Positions 35,025 to 43,463 of a stretch of 64,000 nucleotides of DNA are shown piece by piece. The translations under genes were made by a program, and so were the position numbers. The stretch covers positions 226,339 to 290,338 of the forward strand of contig NZ_QGGQ01000005.1 of NCBI RefSeq assembly GCF_003148665.1, read 5' to 3'. Below the pieces are notes generated by a model. The model made no database searches, was not told where the DNA came from, and was given only the letters and a program-made list of their open reading frames with translations. This DNA is from Maribacter polysiphoniae. GTDB taxonomy: Bacteria; Bacteroidota; Bacteroidia; Flavobacteriales; Flavobacteriaceae. Within the stretch, counting starts at the first letter, position 1. Each line of letters opens with the position of its first letter.

Positions 35025-35409
35025 AAGGCACTTATTCGCAATTTTGTTTATAGGCTGGATGGTGTTTGTCACCTTTTCCAGCTTATATTCGTTTGAGGGG
35101 GATGATTTGCCGACGTTCAGTATTCCTTACGCAGATAAAATCGTGCATTTTACATTTTATTTTGTAGCGGTTATTTTGGGATCACTGTATTTTTTATCAT
35201 TGAATAACCCTTGGGCCAAAACTTTGGTTAAAATCATAAAATTGGCTCTTTTACTTGTTGTTTTTGGTATGGTTATTGAAGTTATTCAGGGTACATTGAC
35301 AGTGAAGAGGTCTGGCGATGTGTTCGATGCGATGGCAAATAGTACGGGTGTGGCCGTGGGTTTCATTATCATTTTGTCCCAATTTTACGGCCAAAGAGGG
35401 TTAAAATAA
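35017..35409 (+). CDS. VanZ-like family membrane protein (GTG start)
   Basis: A 130-residue protein with four predicted helices and the VanZ-family pattern: conserved acidic/His motif [11 protein letters not shown] in the first loop, and GMVIEVIQ followed by [14 protein letters not shown] near the end. The start is a GTG at 35017, inside the last codons of gcvH, so translation is probably coupled. VanZ-like proteins are often found downstream of gcvH in this family, with no known biochemical role. Confidence 0.88.
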   Translation: MHKRHLFAILFIGWMVFVTFSSLYSFEGDDLPTFSIPYADKIVHFTFYFVAVILGSLYFLSLNNPWAKTLVKIIKLALLLVVFGMVIEVIQGTLTVKRSGDVFDAMANSTGVAVGFIIILSQFYGQRGLK

Positions 35410-35469
35410 AGTATTACTTGTTTTTTTGTCAATTATTTAGTTAAATTAGCGAACATTAAAAAATTAAAT

Positions 35470-36189
35470 ATGGAATTAAAAAAGAACCCAAAAGCGGATT
35501 TAAGAAGAAATAGCGGCACCTATTTCGTTATAGGACTGGCCGTTGTGATGTTTTTGGTTTGGAGGGGATTGGAATGGAAGACCTATGAGAAGAGTAATGA
35601 GTATGATGTCTCCATGAATGTTGAGGATATGTTGGACGAAGAGGTTCCGATGACTGAGCAAATTAAGACTCCACCACCTCCACCGCCACCAGCAGCACCT
35701 GAAATTATCGAGATTGTTGAGGATGAGGTAGAAGTTGAGGAAACCGTTATCGAATCTACAGAGACCAGTCAGGAAGAAGAGATTGTTGAAGTTGAGGATG
35801 TTGAAGTAGAAGAGGTGGAAGAAGATATCGATGTGCCTTTCGCAGTAATCGAGGATGTGCCAATTTTTCCAGGTTGTGAAGGGGAAAAAGGAAAAGGGGC
35901 AAAAGCCATGCGTGATTGTTTCCAGGCAAAAATGCAAAAGCATATCGCCAAAAACTTCCGTTACCCTGAAATCGCCCAAGAAATGGGTGTTCAAGGTCGG
36001 GTTAACGTAATGTTCGTTATCCAGAAAGATGGTAGTATCGGAGGCGTTAGAATGCGTGGACCAGATAAGAACTTGGAGAAAGAAGCAGCTAGGATTATTT
36101 CCAAGCTTCCTAAAATGACTCCAGGGAAACAAAGGGGTAGGGCTGTAAGGGTACCTTTTAGTATTCCTATTACCTTTAGATTGCAATAA
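35470..36189 (+). CDS. TonB-family energy transducer
   Basis: A 239-residue protein with a short cytoplasmic N-terminus, one membrane helix (about 16-36), a proline run (68-74) and an acidic Glu/Val-rich spacer (about 79-120). The C-terminal TonB domain spans about 145-239 (FRYPEIAQEMGVQGRVNVMFVIQKDGSI). The VPIFPGCE motif before the domain is typical of Bacteroidota TonB proteins. It transmits proton-motive force to TonB-dependent outer-membrane transporters. The spacer is acidic rather than Lys/Pro-rich as in E. coli. Followed by a strong terminator. Confidence 0.94.
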   Translation: MELKKNPKADLRRNSGTYFVIGLAVVMFLVWRGLEWKTYEKSNEYDVSMNVEDMLDEEVPMTEQIKTPPPPPPPAAPEIIEIVEDEVEVEETVIESTETSQEEEIVEVEDVEVEEVEEDIDVPFAVIEDVPIFPGCEGEKGKGAKAMRDCFQAKMQKHIAKNFRYPEIAQEMGVQGRVNVMFVIQKDGSIGGVRMRGPDKNLEKEAARIISKLPKMTPGKQRGRAVRVPFSIPITFRLQ

Positions 36190-36257
36190 TTGACATTGCT
36201 ATACACTTACTGAATATGTGTCAGTAGTATAGGAATGACTTCATATTTAATGTACAG

Positions 36258-36286
36258 AATCCTGGGCCTTGGCTCAGGATTTTTTT
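36258..36286 (+). terminator. Intrinsic terminator after the tonB gene
   Basis: AATCCTGGGCC (36258-36268), loop TT, GGCTCAGGATT (36271-36281), T7 run: an 11-bp stem with one G-U pair. Confidence 0.88.
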
Positions 36287-36289
36287 ATG

Positions 36290-36553
36290 GACCCAGATTT
36301 GATTTGAGGATAATCTTCTGTTTTTTCGTTTGTTTACAGGGGATTGTAAGATTGAAATTCCCTAATTGGGACTTGTAAATTGGGGTGGGCGGTTCTACTT
36401 GGTTATAAGTCTTTGGATGAACATCATTTTAGGGACCATAAAATGTTTGGGAACTCCTTTGTGGGGTTGTTTGGGTTGTATGGTGTTGATAAATAGTGTG
36501 TTGTAAAGGATGTGGGGACGTGGTTGGAAGAAATCATAAACCTTGGTATTTCG
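36290..36553. other. G/T-rich intergenic stretch without a recognisable gene
   Basis: The gap between tonB and cyoE is just over 400 bases. Apart from the tonB terminator and the cyoE promoter it holds no supportable gene on either strand. The plus strand is unusually rich in G and T (runs such as GGGGTGGG and GTGGGGTTG). An open frame entering cyoE from 36496 runs through the promoter and is not coding. Confidence 0.5.
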
Positions 36554-36584
36554 TTGCACACCTTGCTTACTACGATTATATTTG
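36554..36584 (+). promoter_or_regulatory. cyoE promoter with very short leader
   Basis: TTG at 36554-36556, 20 bp spacer, TATATTTG at 36577-36584; start expected around 36590, only 8-14 bases before the two candidate ATGs. Confidence 0.65.
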
Positions 36585-36603
36585 CGTTTTGATAAAAATG
36601 ATA

Positions 36604-37515
36604 ATGAAGACCGTGATTAAACCAGCAAAAAGTACCTCATGGTCTATGAGGTTTGCTGATTTTAAGGAAATTACAAAAGTAAGACTGGCGGTCAGTGTCG
36701 TTTTTTCTTCCCTTGCCGGCTATTTGTTGGGTGCTGATGAAATCAGTTTTGTATCCTTATTGTTACTTGCCTTTGGAGGCTATTGTATGGTAGGGGCTTC
36801 CAATGCCTATAATCAGATTATCGAAAAGGACCTGGATGCTTTGATGAAGCGGACCATGAACAGGCCAATACCCTCAGGAAGGATGTCGGTTAACCAAGGA
36901 ATGACCATTGCGGTTGTGTTGACGGTTCTTGGGGTTGTATCCTTATATTTCCTGAATCCCAAGACGGCCATGTTCGGTGCGATTTCCATCTTTTTGTATA
37001 CCAGTGTCTATACCCCCCTAAAAACCATGACCCCGCTGTCGGTATTCGTTGGTGCTTTTCCAGGCGCTATTCCCTTTATGTTGGGTTGGGTGGCGGCTTC
37101 CAATGAATTTGGTATTGAACCGGGTACCTTGTTCATGATTCAGTTCTTTTGGCAATTCCCACATTTTTGGGCATTGGCTTGGATGTTGGATGACGATTAT
37201 AAAAAAGGGGGATTCAAGATGCTTCCTACAGGTAAGAAAGACAAGGGTACGGCCCTACAGATAATTATGTACACCATATGGATGATGGTCATATCCGTCG
37301 TTCCGGTATTGGGGATCACAGGTCGCTTGCAATTGTCCATTCCCGCAGCCGTAATAATATTCATTATGGGGGGTGTAATGCTTTTCTTTGCATTTAGGTT
37401 GTATGAGAAAAGGGATAATGTATCCGCAAGGAAATTAATGCTGGCCAGCGTAACCTATATCACCTTTATGCAAGTGGTGTATGTATTGGATAAATATATT
37501 CCGGCCCTTTTTTAA
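36604..37515 (+). CDS. cyoE: Heme O synthase (protoheme IX farnesyltransferase)
   Basis: A 303-residue UbiA-family membrane enzyme that farnesylates heme B for heme-copper oxidases. The first Asp-rich motif is N70-QIIEKD-L-D78 with the following RTMNRPIPSG; the second conserved region is YTPLKTMTPLSVFVGAFPGAIPFMLGW. About eight or nine helices. Two ATGs (36598 and 36604) are possible; longer versions are excluded because they begin upstream of the promoter. It heads a cluster of oxidase subunit and assembly genes, which fits supplying heme to the coxBA oxidase. Confidence 0.95.
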   Translation: MKTVIKPAKSTSWSMRFADFKEITKVRLAVSVVFSSLAGYLLGADEISFVSLLLLAFGGYCMVGASNAYNQIIEKDLDALMKRTMNRPIPSGRMSVNQGMTIAVVLTVLGVVSLYFLNPKTAMFGAISIFLYTSVYTPLKTMTPLSVFVGAFPGAIPFMLGWVAASNEFGIEPGTLFMIQFFWQFPHFWALAWMLDDDYKKGGFKMLPTGKKDKGTALQIIMYTIWMMVISVVPVLGITGRLQLSIPAAVIIFIMGGVMLFFAFRLYEKRDNVSARKLMLASVTYITFMQVVYVLDKYIPALF

Positions 37516-37598
37516 GGGTATGGAATCACTAATTGTTACCGTGTGGTAAATAGGGAAAGATCGACTTTTTAGTAATAAATTTTTATGAATAGGATTTT

Positions 37599-38180
37599 AT
37601 GGATTTAACGCAAGGAACCCAAAAGGAAAAGAATGATAGGTCAAAAAAAATGATGCTATGGTTCGGAATCGTGAGTTTGCTCATGGCTTTTGCCGGTTGG
37701 ACCAGTGCTTATATTGTAAGTAGTAAGCGGGAGGATTGGCTTGACAATATAGAGATGCCATCTGCTTTTTATTTTAGTACGGTAATCATTGTTCTAAGTA
37801 GTGTTACATATATGTTGGCAAAGAAGGCCATACGTAAGGATGCGGTTAAGGCGTGTACAAATTGGTTGTTCCTTACTTTATTGTTGGGGTTGGTCTTTAT
37901 TGCTCTGCAGTTTAAGGGTTTTTCGGAAATGGTGGCCCAAGGCTATTATTTCACCGGACCCACAAGTAGTATTAAAATGTCCTACATTTTCCTTATTGCA
38001 GCAGTCCATGTCGTGCATGTCGTGGCAGGTATCATTTCTTTGTTGGTAGTGCTGTTCAATCAGAAAAAAGGGAAGTATTCGTCCCAGGAATACCTAGGGT
38101 TGTCATTGGGGGCCACATTTTGGCACTTTCTTGATCTTCTATGGGTCTACCTACTCTCTTTCATGATTTTGGTCGATTAA
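37599..38180 (+). CDS. Heme-copper oxidase subunit III-type protein (short)
   Basis: A 193-residue protein with five membrane helices. Subunit III features are the helix with AAVHVVHVVAGII and the C-terminal GATFWHFLDLLWVYLLSFMILV. Subunit III stabilises the catalytic subunit and its proton uptake. It is the five-helix form without the N-terminal pair. A second, longer subunit III follows 98 bases later with its own promoter, so the oxidase either carries two such subunits or each serves a different enzyme form. Confidence 0.9.
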   Translation: MDLTQGTQKEKNDRSKKMMLWFGIVSLLMAFAGWTSAYIVSSKREDWLDNIEMPSAFYFSTVIIVLSSVTYMLAKKAIRKDAVKACTNWLFLTLLLGLVFIALQFKGFSEMVAQGYYFTGPTSSIKMSYIFLIAAVHVVHVVAGIISLLVVLFNQKKGKYSSQEYLGLSLGATFWHFLDLLWVYLLSFMILVD

Positions 38181-38216
38181 AAGTCCATTTTTTTTTGATT
38201 TCTTGGTCTTAGACTT

Positions 38217-38244
38217 TTGTATCTTATGAAAAAATGTATTTTTG
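38217..38244 (+). promoter_or_regulatory. Promoter upstream of the long subunit III gene
   Basis: TTG at 38217-38219, 17 bp spacer, TATTTTTG at 38237-38244, 34 bases before the ATG. Suggests independent expression from the preceding gene. Confidence 0.65.
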
Positions 38245-38278
38245 TGAAAATTCTAATTGTAAGATAACTGACTAATTT

Positions 38279-39253
38279 ATGGATTCTACGGTAACAACGG
38301 GTGTGGAAGAAAACGTTTGGGGGGGTGGTAACCGTCCCTTAGGAGCGAGCTACGGAAAATTGATGATGTGGTTCTTTATTCTTTCCGATGCTTTGACATT
38401 TTCCGGTTTTTTGGCCGCATATGGTTTTTCAAGGTTTAAGTTTATTGAAACTTGGCCGATTGCCGATGAGGTGTTTACTCACGTGCCTTTCTTTCATGGC
38501 AACTACCCCATGTACTATGTCGCATTTATGACATTTGTATTGATTATGTCCTCTGTGACAATGGTTCTTGCCGTTGATGCGGGTCATAAAATGAAAAAGA
38601 ACAGTGTAATTTGGTATATGTTCCTGACCATTATCGGGGGTGCGATTTTCGTAGGCTCCCAAGCCTGGGAATGGGCTACTTTCATAAGTGGTGATTATGG
38701 TGCAGTGGAAACCAAGGGAGGACGTATTTTACAATTTGTGAATGCTGATACAGGTGAAAGGGCCGCATTGGCTGATTTTGCCATGACCCTACCTGACGAA
38801 AGGGTTGTACACGAGAATAAAAATGGAATATGGTTCTACGATGAAGGATACCAGCCCAGTTATTCGGTAAATGAGGTTTTGGAAGGTTTTAAGGCCAATA
38901 GCAATATTCTTGTACGTACCGAAGTTATTACTGAAGAAGGTGTAAAGCAGGTATTGTCGAGGCAGGAATCCTTGGCGAAACTTCAAAATGCAACCCAGGT
39001 TGTAGAAGGTGCCAATCTTATACACAATGAGTATGGGAGCCGGTTATTTGCGGATTTCTTTTTCTTTATAACAGGATTCCACGGTTTTCACGTTTTTTCG
39101 GGGGTGATGTTCAATCTCATTATCTTCTTTAATGTGGCTTTGGGTACCTATGAAAAAAGAGGTCATTACGAAATGGTCGAGAAAGTCGGACTCTATTGGC
39201 ATTTTGTGGATTTGGTTTGGGTATTTGTATTTACTTTCTTTTATTTGGTTTAA
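38279..39253 (+). CDS. coxC: Cytochrome c oxidase subunit III with large soluble insert
   Basis: A 324-residue subunit III. The N-terminal helices (about 25-50, 78-100, 110-130 ending SQAWEW) and the C-terminal ones (about 258-285, 302-323 with LYWHFVDLVWVFVFTFFYLV) fit the family. Between EWATFISGDYGA and RLFADFFFFITGFHGFHVFSG there is an extra hydrophilic segment of about 110 residues (around 140-252). Most subunit III proteins have only a short loop there. The insert is probably periplasmic and could contact ACIII (inference). 61 bases upstream of the subunit IV gene. Confidence 0.92.
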   Translation: MDSTVTTGVEENVWGGGNRPLGASYGKLMMWFFILSDALTFSGFLAAYGFSRFKFIETWPIADEVFTHVPFFHGNYPMYYVAFMTFVLIMSSVTMVLAVDAGHKMKKNSVIWYMFLTIIGGAIFVGSQAWEWATFISGDYGAVETKGGRILQFVNADTGERAALADFAMTLPDERVVHENKNGIWFYDEGYQPSYSVNEVLEGFKANSNILVRTEVITEEGVKQVLSRQESLAKLQNATQVVEGANLIHNEYGSRLFADFFFFITGFHGFHVFSGVMFNLIIFFNVALGTYEKRGHYEMVEKVGLYWHFVDLVWVFVFTFFYLV

Positions 39254-39314
39254 CCTGGATTGGTTTTAGGTGACTTTTTAAGGAATGATTTAAAATTTAA
39301 TAGATAGAATTAAC

Positions 39315-39701
39315 ATGGCACACGCACATAAATTGGAGATTTTCAGGGGACTTTTAAAATTCAAGTCGAATACCCAAAAGATTTGGGGAGTCCTTGTGTT
39401 TTTAACCATAGTTACGGGAATTGAGGTTGCCTTGGGTATTTCCAAGCCGACAGTACTTACACATAACCATGTGTTGGGGATGAAAGTATTGAACTGGATA
39501 TTCATTATTCTAACCTTGGTAAAGGCTTATTATATCGCATGGGACTTTATGCATTTACGGGATGAAAAAAGCTCGTTGCGAAGGGCTATTGTTTGGACCC
39601 CGGTATTTTTGGTCGCCTATCTGGTGTTTATCCTTTTGGTAGAAGGGAATTACATCCACAATGTTATTCAGGATGGCTTTATGACCTGGGACTTCAACTA
39701 A
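39315..39701 (+). CDS. Cytochrome c oxidase subunit IV family protein
   Basis: A 128-residue protein with three membrane helices and the bacterial COX4 (prokaryotic subunit IV) pattern: KIWGVLVFLTIVTGIEVALG, then LTLVKAYYIAWDFMHLRDE, then a C-terminal helix. It is a small structural subunit of aa3/caa3 oxidases. The N-terminus HAHKLE carries several histidines. A strong terminator follows, separating the structural subunit genes from the assembly genes. Confidence 0.92.
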   Translation: MAHAHKLEIFRGLLKFKSNTQKIWGVLVFLTIVTGIEVALGISKPTVLTHNHVLGMKVLNWIFIILTLVKAYYIAWDFMHLRDEKSSLRRAIVWTPVFLVAYLVFILLVEGNYIHNVIQDGFMTWDFN

Positions 39702-39720
39702 GAGATATAATTAACAAATT

Positions 39721-39751
39721 AAAAGACGGTTTAAAGACCGTCTTTTTTATT
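39721..39751 (+). terminator. Intrinsic terminator after the subunit IV gene
   Basis: AAAAGACGGT (39721-39730), loop TTAAAG, ACCGTCTTTT (39737-39746) with trailing T's. Confidence 0.9.
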
Positions 39752-39817
39752 TTTGTATATGCTGGAATGAATTCAGCATCTTATATTCGTTTGCCGTAAA
39801 AGGGCAACATTTCCAGA

Positions 39818-40453
39818 ATGAAAAAGACCGTTGTTTTAGTAGTATTGTTTATCCTGCCAATCGTGGCTTATCTCTTTTTTGCCTCGGGCATTAATAATTT
39901 CGGAAAGCTTCCTGTTCTCACGGAAAATATACCTGACATCACAGACGTTGATGCAAATATCCTCCTTCAGGATAAGATTACGATATTGGGGTTTTTGGGC
40001 AGTGATTTGGAAAACAAAAAAGGCGTTGCGTTCAATCTAAACCAGAAAATTTATAAAAGGTTCTATGAATTCAATGACTTTCAGTTCGTAATGGTAGTGC
40101 CCAAGGGTAGTGAAAGTAAGGTGGAGGCCCTTAAATCCGAATTGGGTAATTTGGCCGATGTCGTTAAATGGAACTTCGTTTATGGGGATAAGGAACAGAT
40201 ACAGGCGTTGTTCGATGCATTGAAAACAGATTTGACCTTGGATGGCAATATGGCCACCCCTTATGTTTTTATTGTTGATAAGGATAGGAATCTTCGCGGA
40301 AGGACCAATGATGAGGATGAAGGGACTAAATTTGGTTTTGATGCCACTTCGGTTGCCGATTTGAACAATAAGATGGAGGATGATGTGAAAATTATCTTGG
40401 CAGAATACCGGTTGGCTTTAAAAAAGAATAATGCCGAACGTAAAAATCTATAA
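39818..40453 (+). CDS. Membrane-anchored thioredoxin-fold-like protein without cysteines
   Basis: A 211-residue protein with an N-terminal membrane anchor (about 4-23) and a periplasmic domain. Its pattern resembles SCO/thioredoxin folds: KITILGFLGSDLENKKG in place of the first strand and active-site turn, FQFVMVVPKGSESKVEALKSE, then TPYVFIVDKDRNLRGR as the strand with the resistance of a cis-Pro region. There is no CxxC or CxxxC and no cysteine at all, so it cannot act as a thiol or copper-thiolate protein. It lies between oxidase subunit IV and SCO, which suggests a structural role in oxidase assembly (inference). I do not recognise a named family. Confidence 0.7.
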   Translation: MKKTVVLVVLFILPIVAYLFFASGINNFGKLPVLTENIPDITDVDANILLQDKITILGFLGSDLENKKGVAFNLNQKIYKRFYEFNDFQFVMVVPKGSESKVEALKSELGNLADVVKWNFVYGDKEQIQALFDALKTDLTLDGNMATPYVFIVDKDRNLRGRTNDEDEGTKFGFDATSVADLNNKMEDDVKIILAEYRLALKKNNAERKNL

Positions 40454-40590
40454 TAAAACATTGGACCTTATGCAGTGTTGCTAAAATCCAAACAACCCTT
40501 TTAATGCCCTTTAGGGTGAAAAAGTGGTCTGTCCGTAGCGAATAGTGATAGGTTTGGTTTTGCCGATGCTAAGTGATAAAAGTAAAAAGT

Positions 40591-41316
40591 ATGAAAAACA
40601 AATACACCTATGTTTGGGTATCCTTGGTGATCTTGGTCTTTGGTATCATCTTTGTTCCCAGGATCGTGGATCGAATAGGGTCGGGTACGGTCGTGGAGAA
40701 CGATCGTATAAACCTAAAGGATAACAGGGCTGAATTGGCATACCTTTATTTGAATGGCAAAAAAAGACGCGTACCGGCATTCGAGTTTATGGATCAAGAC
40801 AGTTTGGTCATCACGGATAAGGATTATTTAGGCAAAGTATATGTGGTCGAGTTCTTTTTCACTTCCTGTCCGTCAATATGCCCCATAATGACCAAGAATT
40901 TGGTCGACATTCAGGAGGAGTTTAAAACAGCACAAAACTTTGGGGTAGCCTCTTTTACGATTACCCCTGAATATGATACCCCTATGGTTTTGAAGGCGTA
41001 TGCCGAAAAACATGGTATTACCAATTTGGATTGGCACTTGTTGACAGGTGATCAAGATGCCATTTATGAGTTGGCCAATAAAGGATTCAATATTTTTGTT
41101 TCAGAGATGTCCGATGCCCCCGGTGGTTTTGAGCACGCAGGTCTATTCGCTCTTGTCGATAAGAAAGGGTTCTTGCGCTCCAGGGTGGATGGTTTTGGGA
41201 ACCCGATTATTTATTATCGAGGTACCATAACCGAGGATCAAGGTGAGAATAGTCAGGGTGAGAAAGAACAGATATCCATTTTAAAGGAGGATATTCAGAA
41301 ACTTTTAAAGGAATAA
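40591..41316 (+). CDS. SCO1/SenC/PrrC-type copper chaperone
   Basis: A 241-residue membrane-anchored thioredoxin-fold protein. One N-terminal helix (about 6-24) is followed by the copper ligands C93-P-S-I-C97 (TSCPSICPIM) and His182 (GGFEHAGLF). SCO proteins deliver copper to the CuA site of subunit II or reduce its cysteines. The ATG at 40591 is preferred over a GTG at 40573 that precedes it by six codons. It is followed at 5 bases by the DUF420 gene and forms the assembly part of the oxidase cluster. Confidence 0.95.
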   Translation: MKNKYTYVWVSLVILVFGIIFVPRIVDRIGSGTVVENDRINLKDNRAELAYLYLNGKKRRVPAFEFMDQDSLVITDKDYLGKVYVVEFFFTSCPSICPIMTKNLVDIQEEFKTAQNFGVASFTITPEYDTPMVLKAYAEKHGITNLDWHLLTGDQDAIYELANKGFNIFVSEMSDAPGGFEHAGLFALVDKKGFLRSRVDGFGNPIIYYRGTITEDQGENSQGEKEQISILKEDIQKLLKE

Positions 41317-41321
41317 TTGAC

Positions 41322-41852
41322 ATGGATTCAGTCGATATAAGGGAGAAAAAATTCAATAAGTTGATAACTGTGGTCTCCATAGCCGTTCCGGTTGTGGTTG
41401 CGGTATTGTTTGGGGTGAAAATCCCGAATGTGGAGCCATTGTCTTTTTTACCTCCTATTTATGCTTCAATAAACGGACTTACGGCCCTTGTCCTGATCAT
41501 TGCCGTTTGGGCCATTAAAAATGGAAAAAGGGAACTTCATCAAAAATTGATGACCTTCTGTATTGTGCTTTCACTCCTGTTTTTGGTAATGTACATCGCT
41601 TATCACATGACCTCCGATTCCACGACCTTTGGTGGGGAAGGGCCTATACGATATGTGTATTATTTCATATTGATTACCCATATTATTTTGTCCATCGTAA
41701 TCATACCATTGGTTTTAAGAACGTATGCCAGGGCTTATTTGAAGAAGTTTGAGGCCCACAGGGCGTTGGCAAGGATCACCTTTCCCATTTGGCTGTATGT
41801 GGCGATTACCGGGGTTGTGGTTTATTTGATGATTTCACCTTATTATGTGTAG
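41322..41852 (+). CDS. DUF420 membrane protein (CtaM-like oxidase assembly factor)
   Basis: A 176-residue protein with five predicted helices and histidines at the helix ends typical of DUF420: ELHQKLMTFC, YIAYHMTSDS, ITHIILS, FEAHRALARITFPIW. In Bacillus and Staphylococcus the DUF420 protein CtaM is needed for function of heme-A-containing oxidases. The position immediately after SCO supports the same here. Its stop is two bases before the next start. Confidence 0.88.
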   Translation: MDSVDIREKKFNKLITVVSIAVPVVVAVLFGVKIPNVEPLSFLPPIYASINGLTALVLIIAVWAIKNGKRELHQKLMTFCIVLSLLFLVMYIAYHMTSDSTTFGGEGPIRYVYYFILITHIILSIVIIPLVLRTYARAYLKKFEAHRALARITFPIWLYVAITGVVVYLMISPYYV

Positions 41853-41854
41853 CA

Positions 41855-42070
41855 ATGAAAACAAAACTTATCTTACTCCTGATCCTTGTTTTTCTTATGG
41901 TTCCTCTGAACATGGAGGCCCAATGTGCCATGTGTAGGGCGGTTCTTGAAAGCGAAGGCAATACGTCGGCTGCTGAGGGAATAAACAATGGGATTGTTTA
42001 TTTAATGGCCATACCGTATATCCTGGTCGCAGGTGTTTTCTATTTCGTTTACAGAAAAATGAAAACATGA
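41855..42070 (+). CDS. 71-residue exported/membrane protein with CxxC
   Basis: A small protein with a cleavable or anchoring N-terminal hydrophobic stretch (1-22), then QCAMCRAVLESE with Cys24 and Cys27, a short polar loop and a C-terminal membrane helix (GIVYLMAIPYILVAGVFYFVY). ATG at 41855, two bases after the DUF420 stop; a longer frame starting at 41789 overlaps DUF420 and is not preferred. The CxxC just outside the membrane could bind copper or shuttle electrons. Given its neighbours (SCO, DUF420) it is a candidate oxidase-assembly protein, but I know no characterised homologue. Confidence 0.75.
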   Translation: MKTKLILLLILVFLMVPLNMEAQCAMCRAVLESEGNTSAAEGINNGIVYLMAIPYILVAGVFYFVYRKMKT

Positions 42071-42182
42071 TCGGTTTCTTTTTTTATGATTTATTTAAGG
42101 TCTTACTGTAACATTTGGCGGGTTTTGTAGTCTTATGGTAGTACAATATTGATTATTGTATCCATCAATCAAAATCAACCCT

Positions 42183-43433
42183 ATGTTCGACATCGAAAGG
42201 TGGCAAGAAATCTTTGATACCATCCGTAAAAATAAATTACGGACGTTCTTGACCGGTCTATCCGTGGCATCCGGTATTTTTATCCTCGTTATTTTATTGG
42301 GTTTTGGACAAGGCATGCAAAATGGTATCTCAGAGGAATTTAAAGGTGATGCCGTGACGAGTATATGGGTATGGCCTGGTCGTACGACAATTGAGTATAA
42401 AGGTCTTAATCCAGGTAGGCGTGTTCAATTGCGTAACGAAAACTATCAAACCGTACAAGCTATGTTTGATGGTGATTATGAAAAAGCATCCATCCTCTAT
42501 TTCCCAAGCAATGTCAAAGTGGTCTATAATAATGATCTATTGGTATATGATGTGGTAGGTACCAATGGTGATTTACAGCGCATTGAAAATGAGTTTCTAT
42601 CCGCAGGAAGGTATATCAATGAGATCGATGTTCAGGAGAACGCAAAGGTTGCTGTCATTAGTAATAAGATCAAGAGGGAGGTTTTTGGTCATTTGGATAC
42701 ACCTATTGGGGAATACATTTCCATTTCAGGTGCGGGTTTTAAAATAGTAGGTGTATTTGGCGAATACGGCGAGGAGGAAGGTGAGGAGGAACGTATTTTC
42801 ATTCCTATTTCCACTGCCCAACTTGCATTTAGTGGTTCGGACAAGATCAGTAATCTGAACTTTATGCTTCCGGAAATGGAATCATTTGAAGCTACCGTTC
42901 AAAAGAACAATGATTTTACGGCAAGACTGTTGACCTATTTAAAGCAGGCCCATGTTGTTGCGCCTGAAGATGACCGTGCCATTTATATTTGGAACCCTAT
43001 TCAGGATGCAGAGCGTTTTTATCAATTAATGGGGGGTATTAAGTTGTTTTTCTGGGTAATAGGTTTTTTTACGATTGTAGCGGGGGTGGTAAGTGTTAGC
43101 AATATCATGTTGATTGTCGTTAAAGAACGTACACGCGAAATAGGAATACGAAAGGCATTGGGGGCAAAACCATGGTCGATTATAGGAATGATAATGCACG
43201 AGGCAATATTTGTAACGGCAATATCGGGTTTCGCTGGATTGATCTTTAGTATGGGACTGTTGGAGATTGTTGGTCCATATGTCGAGGTCGATTATATATT
43301 AAATCCATCAGTTAATTTCAATGTAGCGGTTTCAACCGTTTTATTGCTTATGGTCGCTGGTTCCTTAGCGGGGTTTTTCCCTGCATGGAAGGCGGTTAAA
43401 GTTCAGGTTATTGAAGCCTTACGCGATGAATAA
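42183..43433 (+). CDS. ABC transporter permease, MacB/FtsX type (array member 1)
   Basis: A 416-residue permease with an N-terminal helix (NKLRTFLTGLSVASGIFILVI), a periplasmic MacB_PCD core and three C-terminal helices with the FtsX motif VKERTREIGIRKALGA and final PAWKAVKVQVIEALRDE. Such permeases are mechanotransducers that drive efflux of peptides, macrolides or lipoproteins through a TolC duct. The start at ATG 42183 (MFDIERWQEIF) matches the paralogues; the upstream TTG at 42156 does not. First gene of an array of eight; no ATPase lies next to it. Confidence 0.92.
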   Translation: MFDIERWQEIFDTIRKNKLRTFLTGLSVASGIFILVILLGFGQGMQNGISEEFKGDAVTSIWVWPGRTTIEYKGLNPGRRVQLRNENYQTVQAMFDGDYEKASILYFPSNVKVVYNNDLLVYDVVGTNGDLQRIENEFLSAGRYINEIDVQENAKVAVISNKIKREVFGHLDTPIGEYISISGAGFKIVGVFGEYGEEEGEEERIFIPISTAQLAFSGSDKISNLNFMLPEMESFEATVQKNNDFTARLLTYLKQAHVVAPEDDRAIYIWNPIQDAERFYQLMGGIKLFFWVIGFFTIVAGVVSVSNIMLIVVKERTREIGIRKALGAKPWSIIGMIMHEAIFVTAISGFAGLIFSMGLLEIVGPYVEVDYILNPSVNFNVAVSTVLLLMVAGSLAGFFPAWKAVKVQVIEALRDE

Positions 43434-43463
43434 TAATGCCATTACCTTAATCTAGGAAATTAA

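Noticed and set aside
36496..36597. N-terminal extension of cyoE
   Set aside because: The extended start lies upstream of the TTG/TATATTTG promoter, and the added residues are not conserved in UbiA-family heme O synthases.
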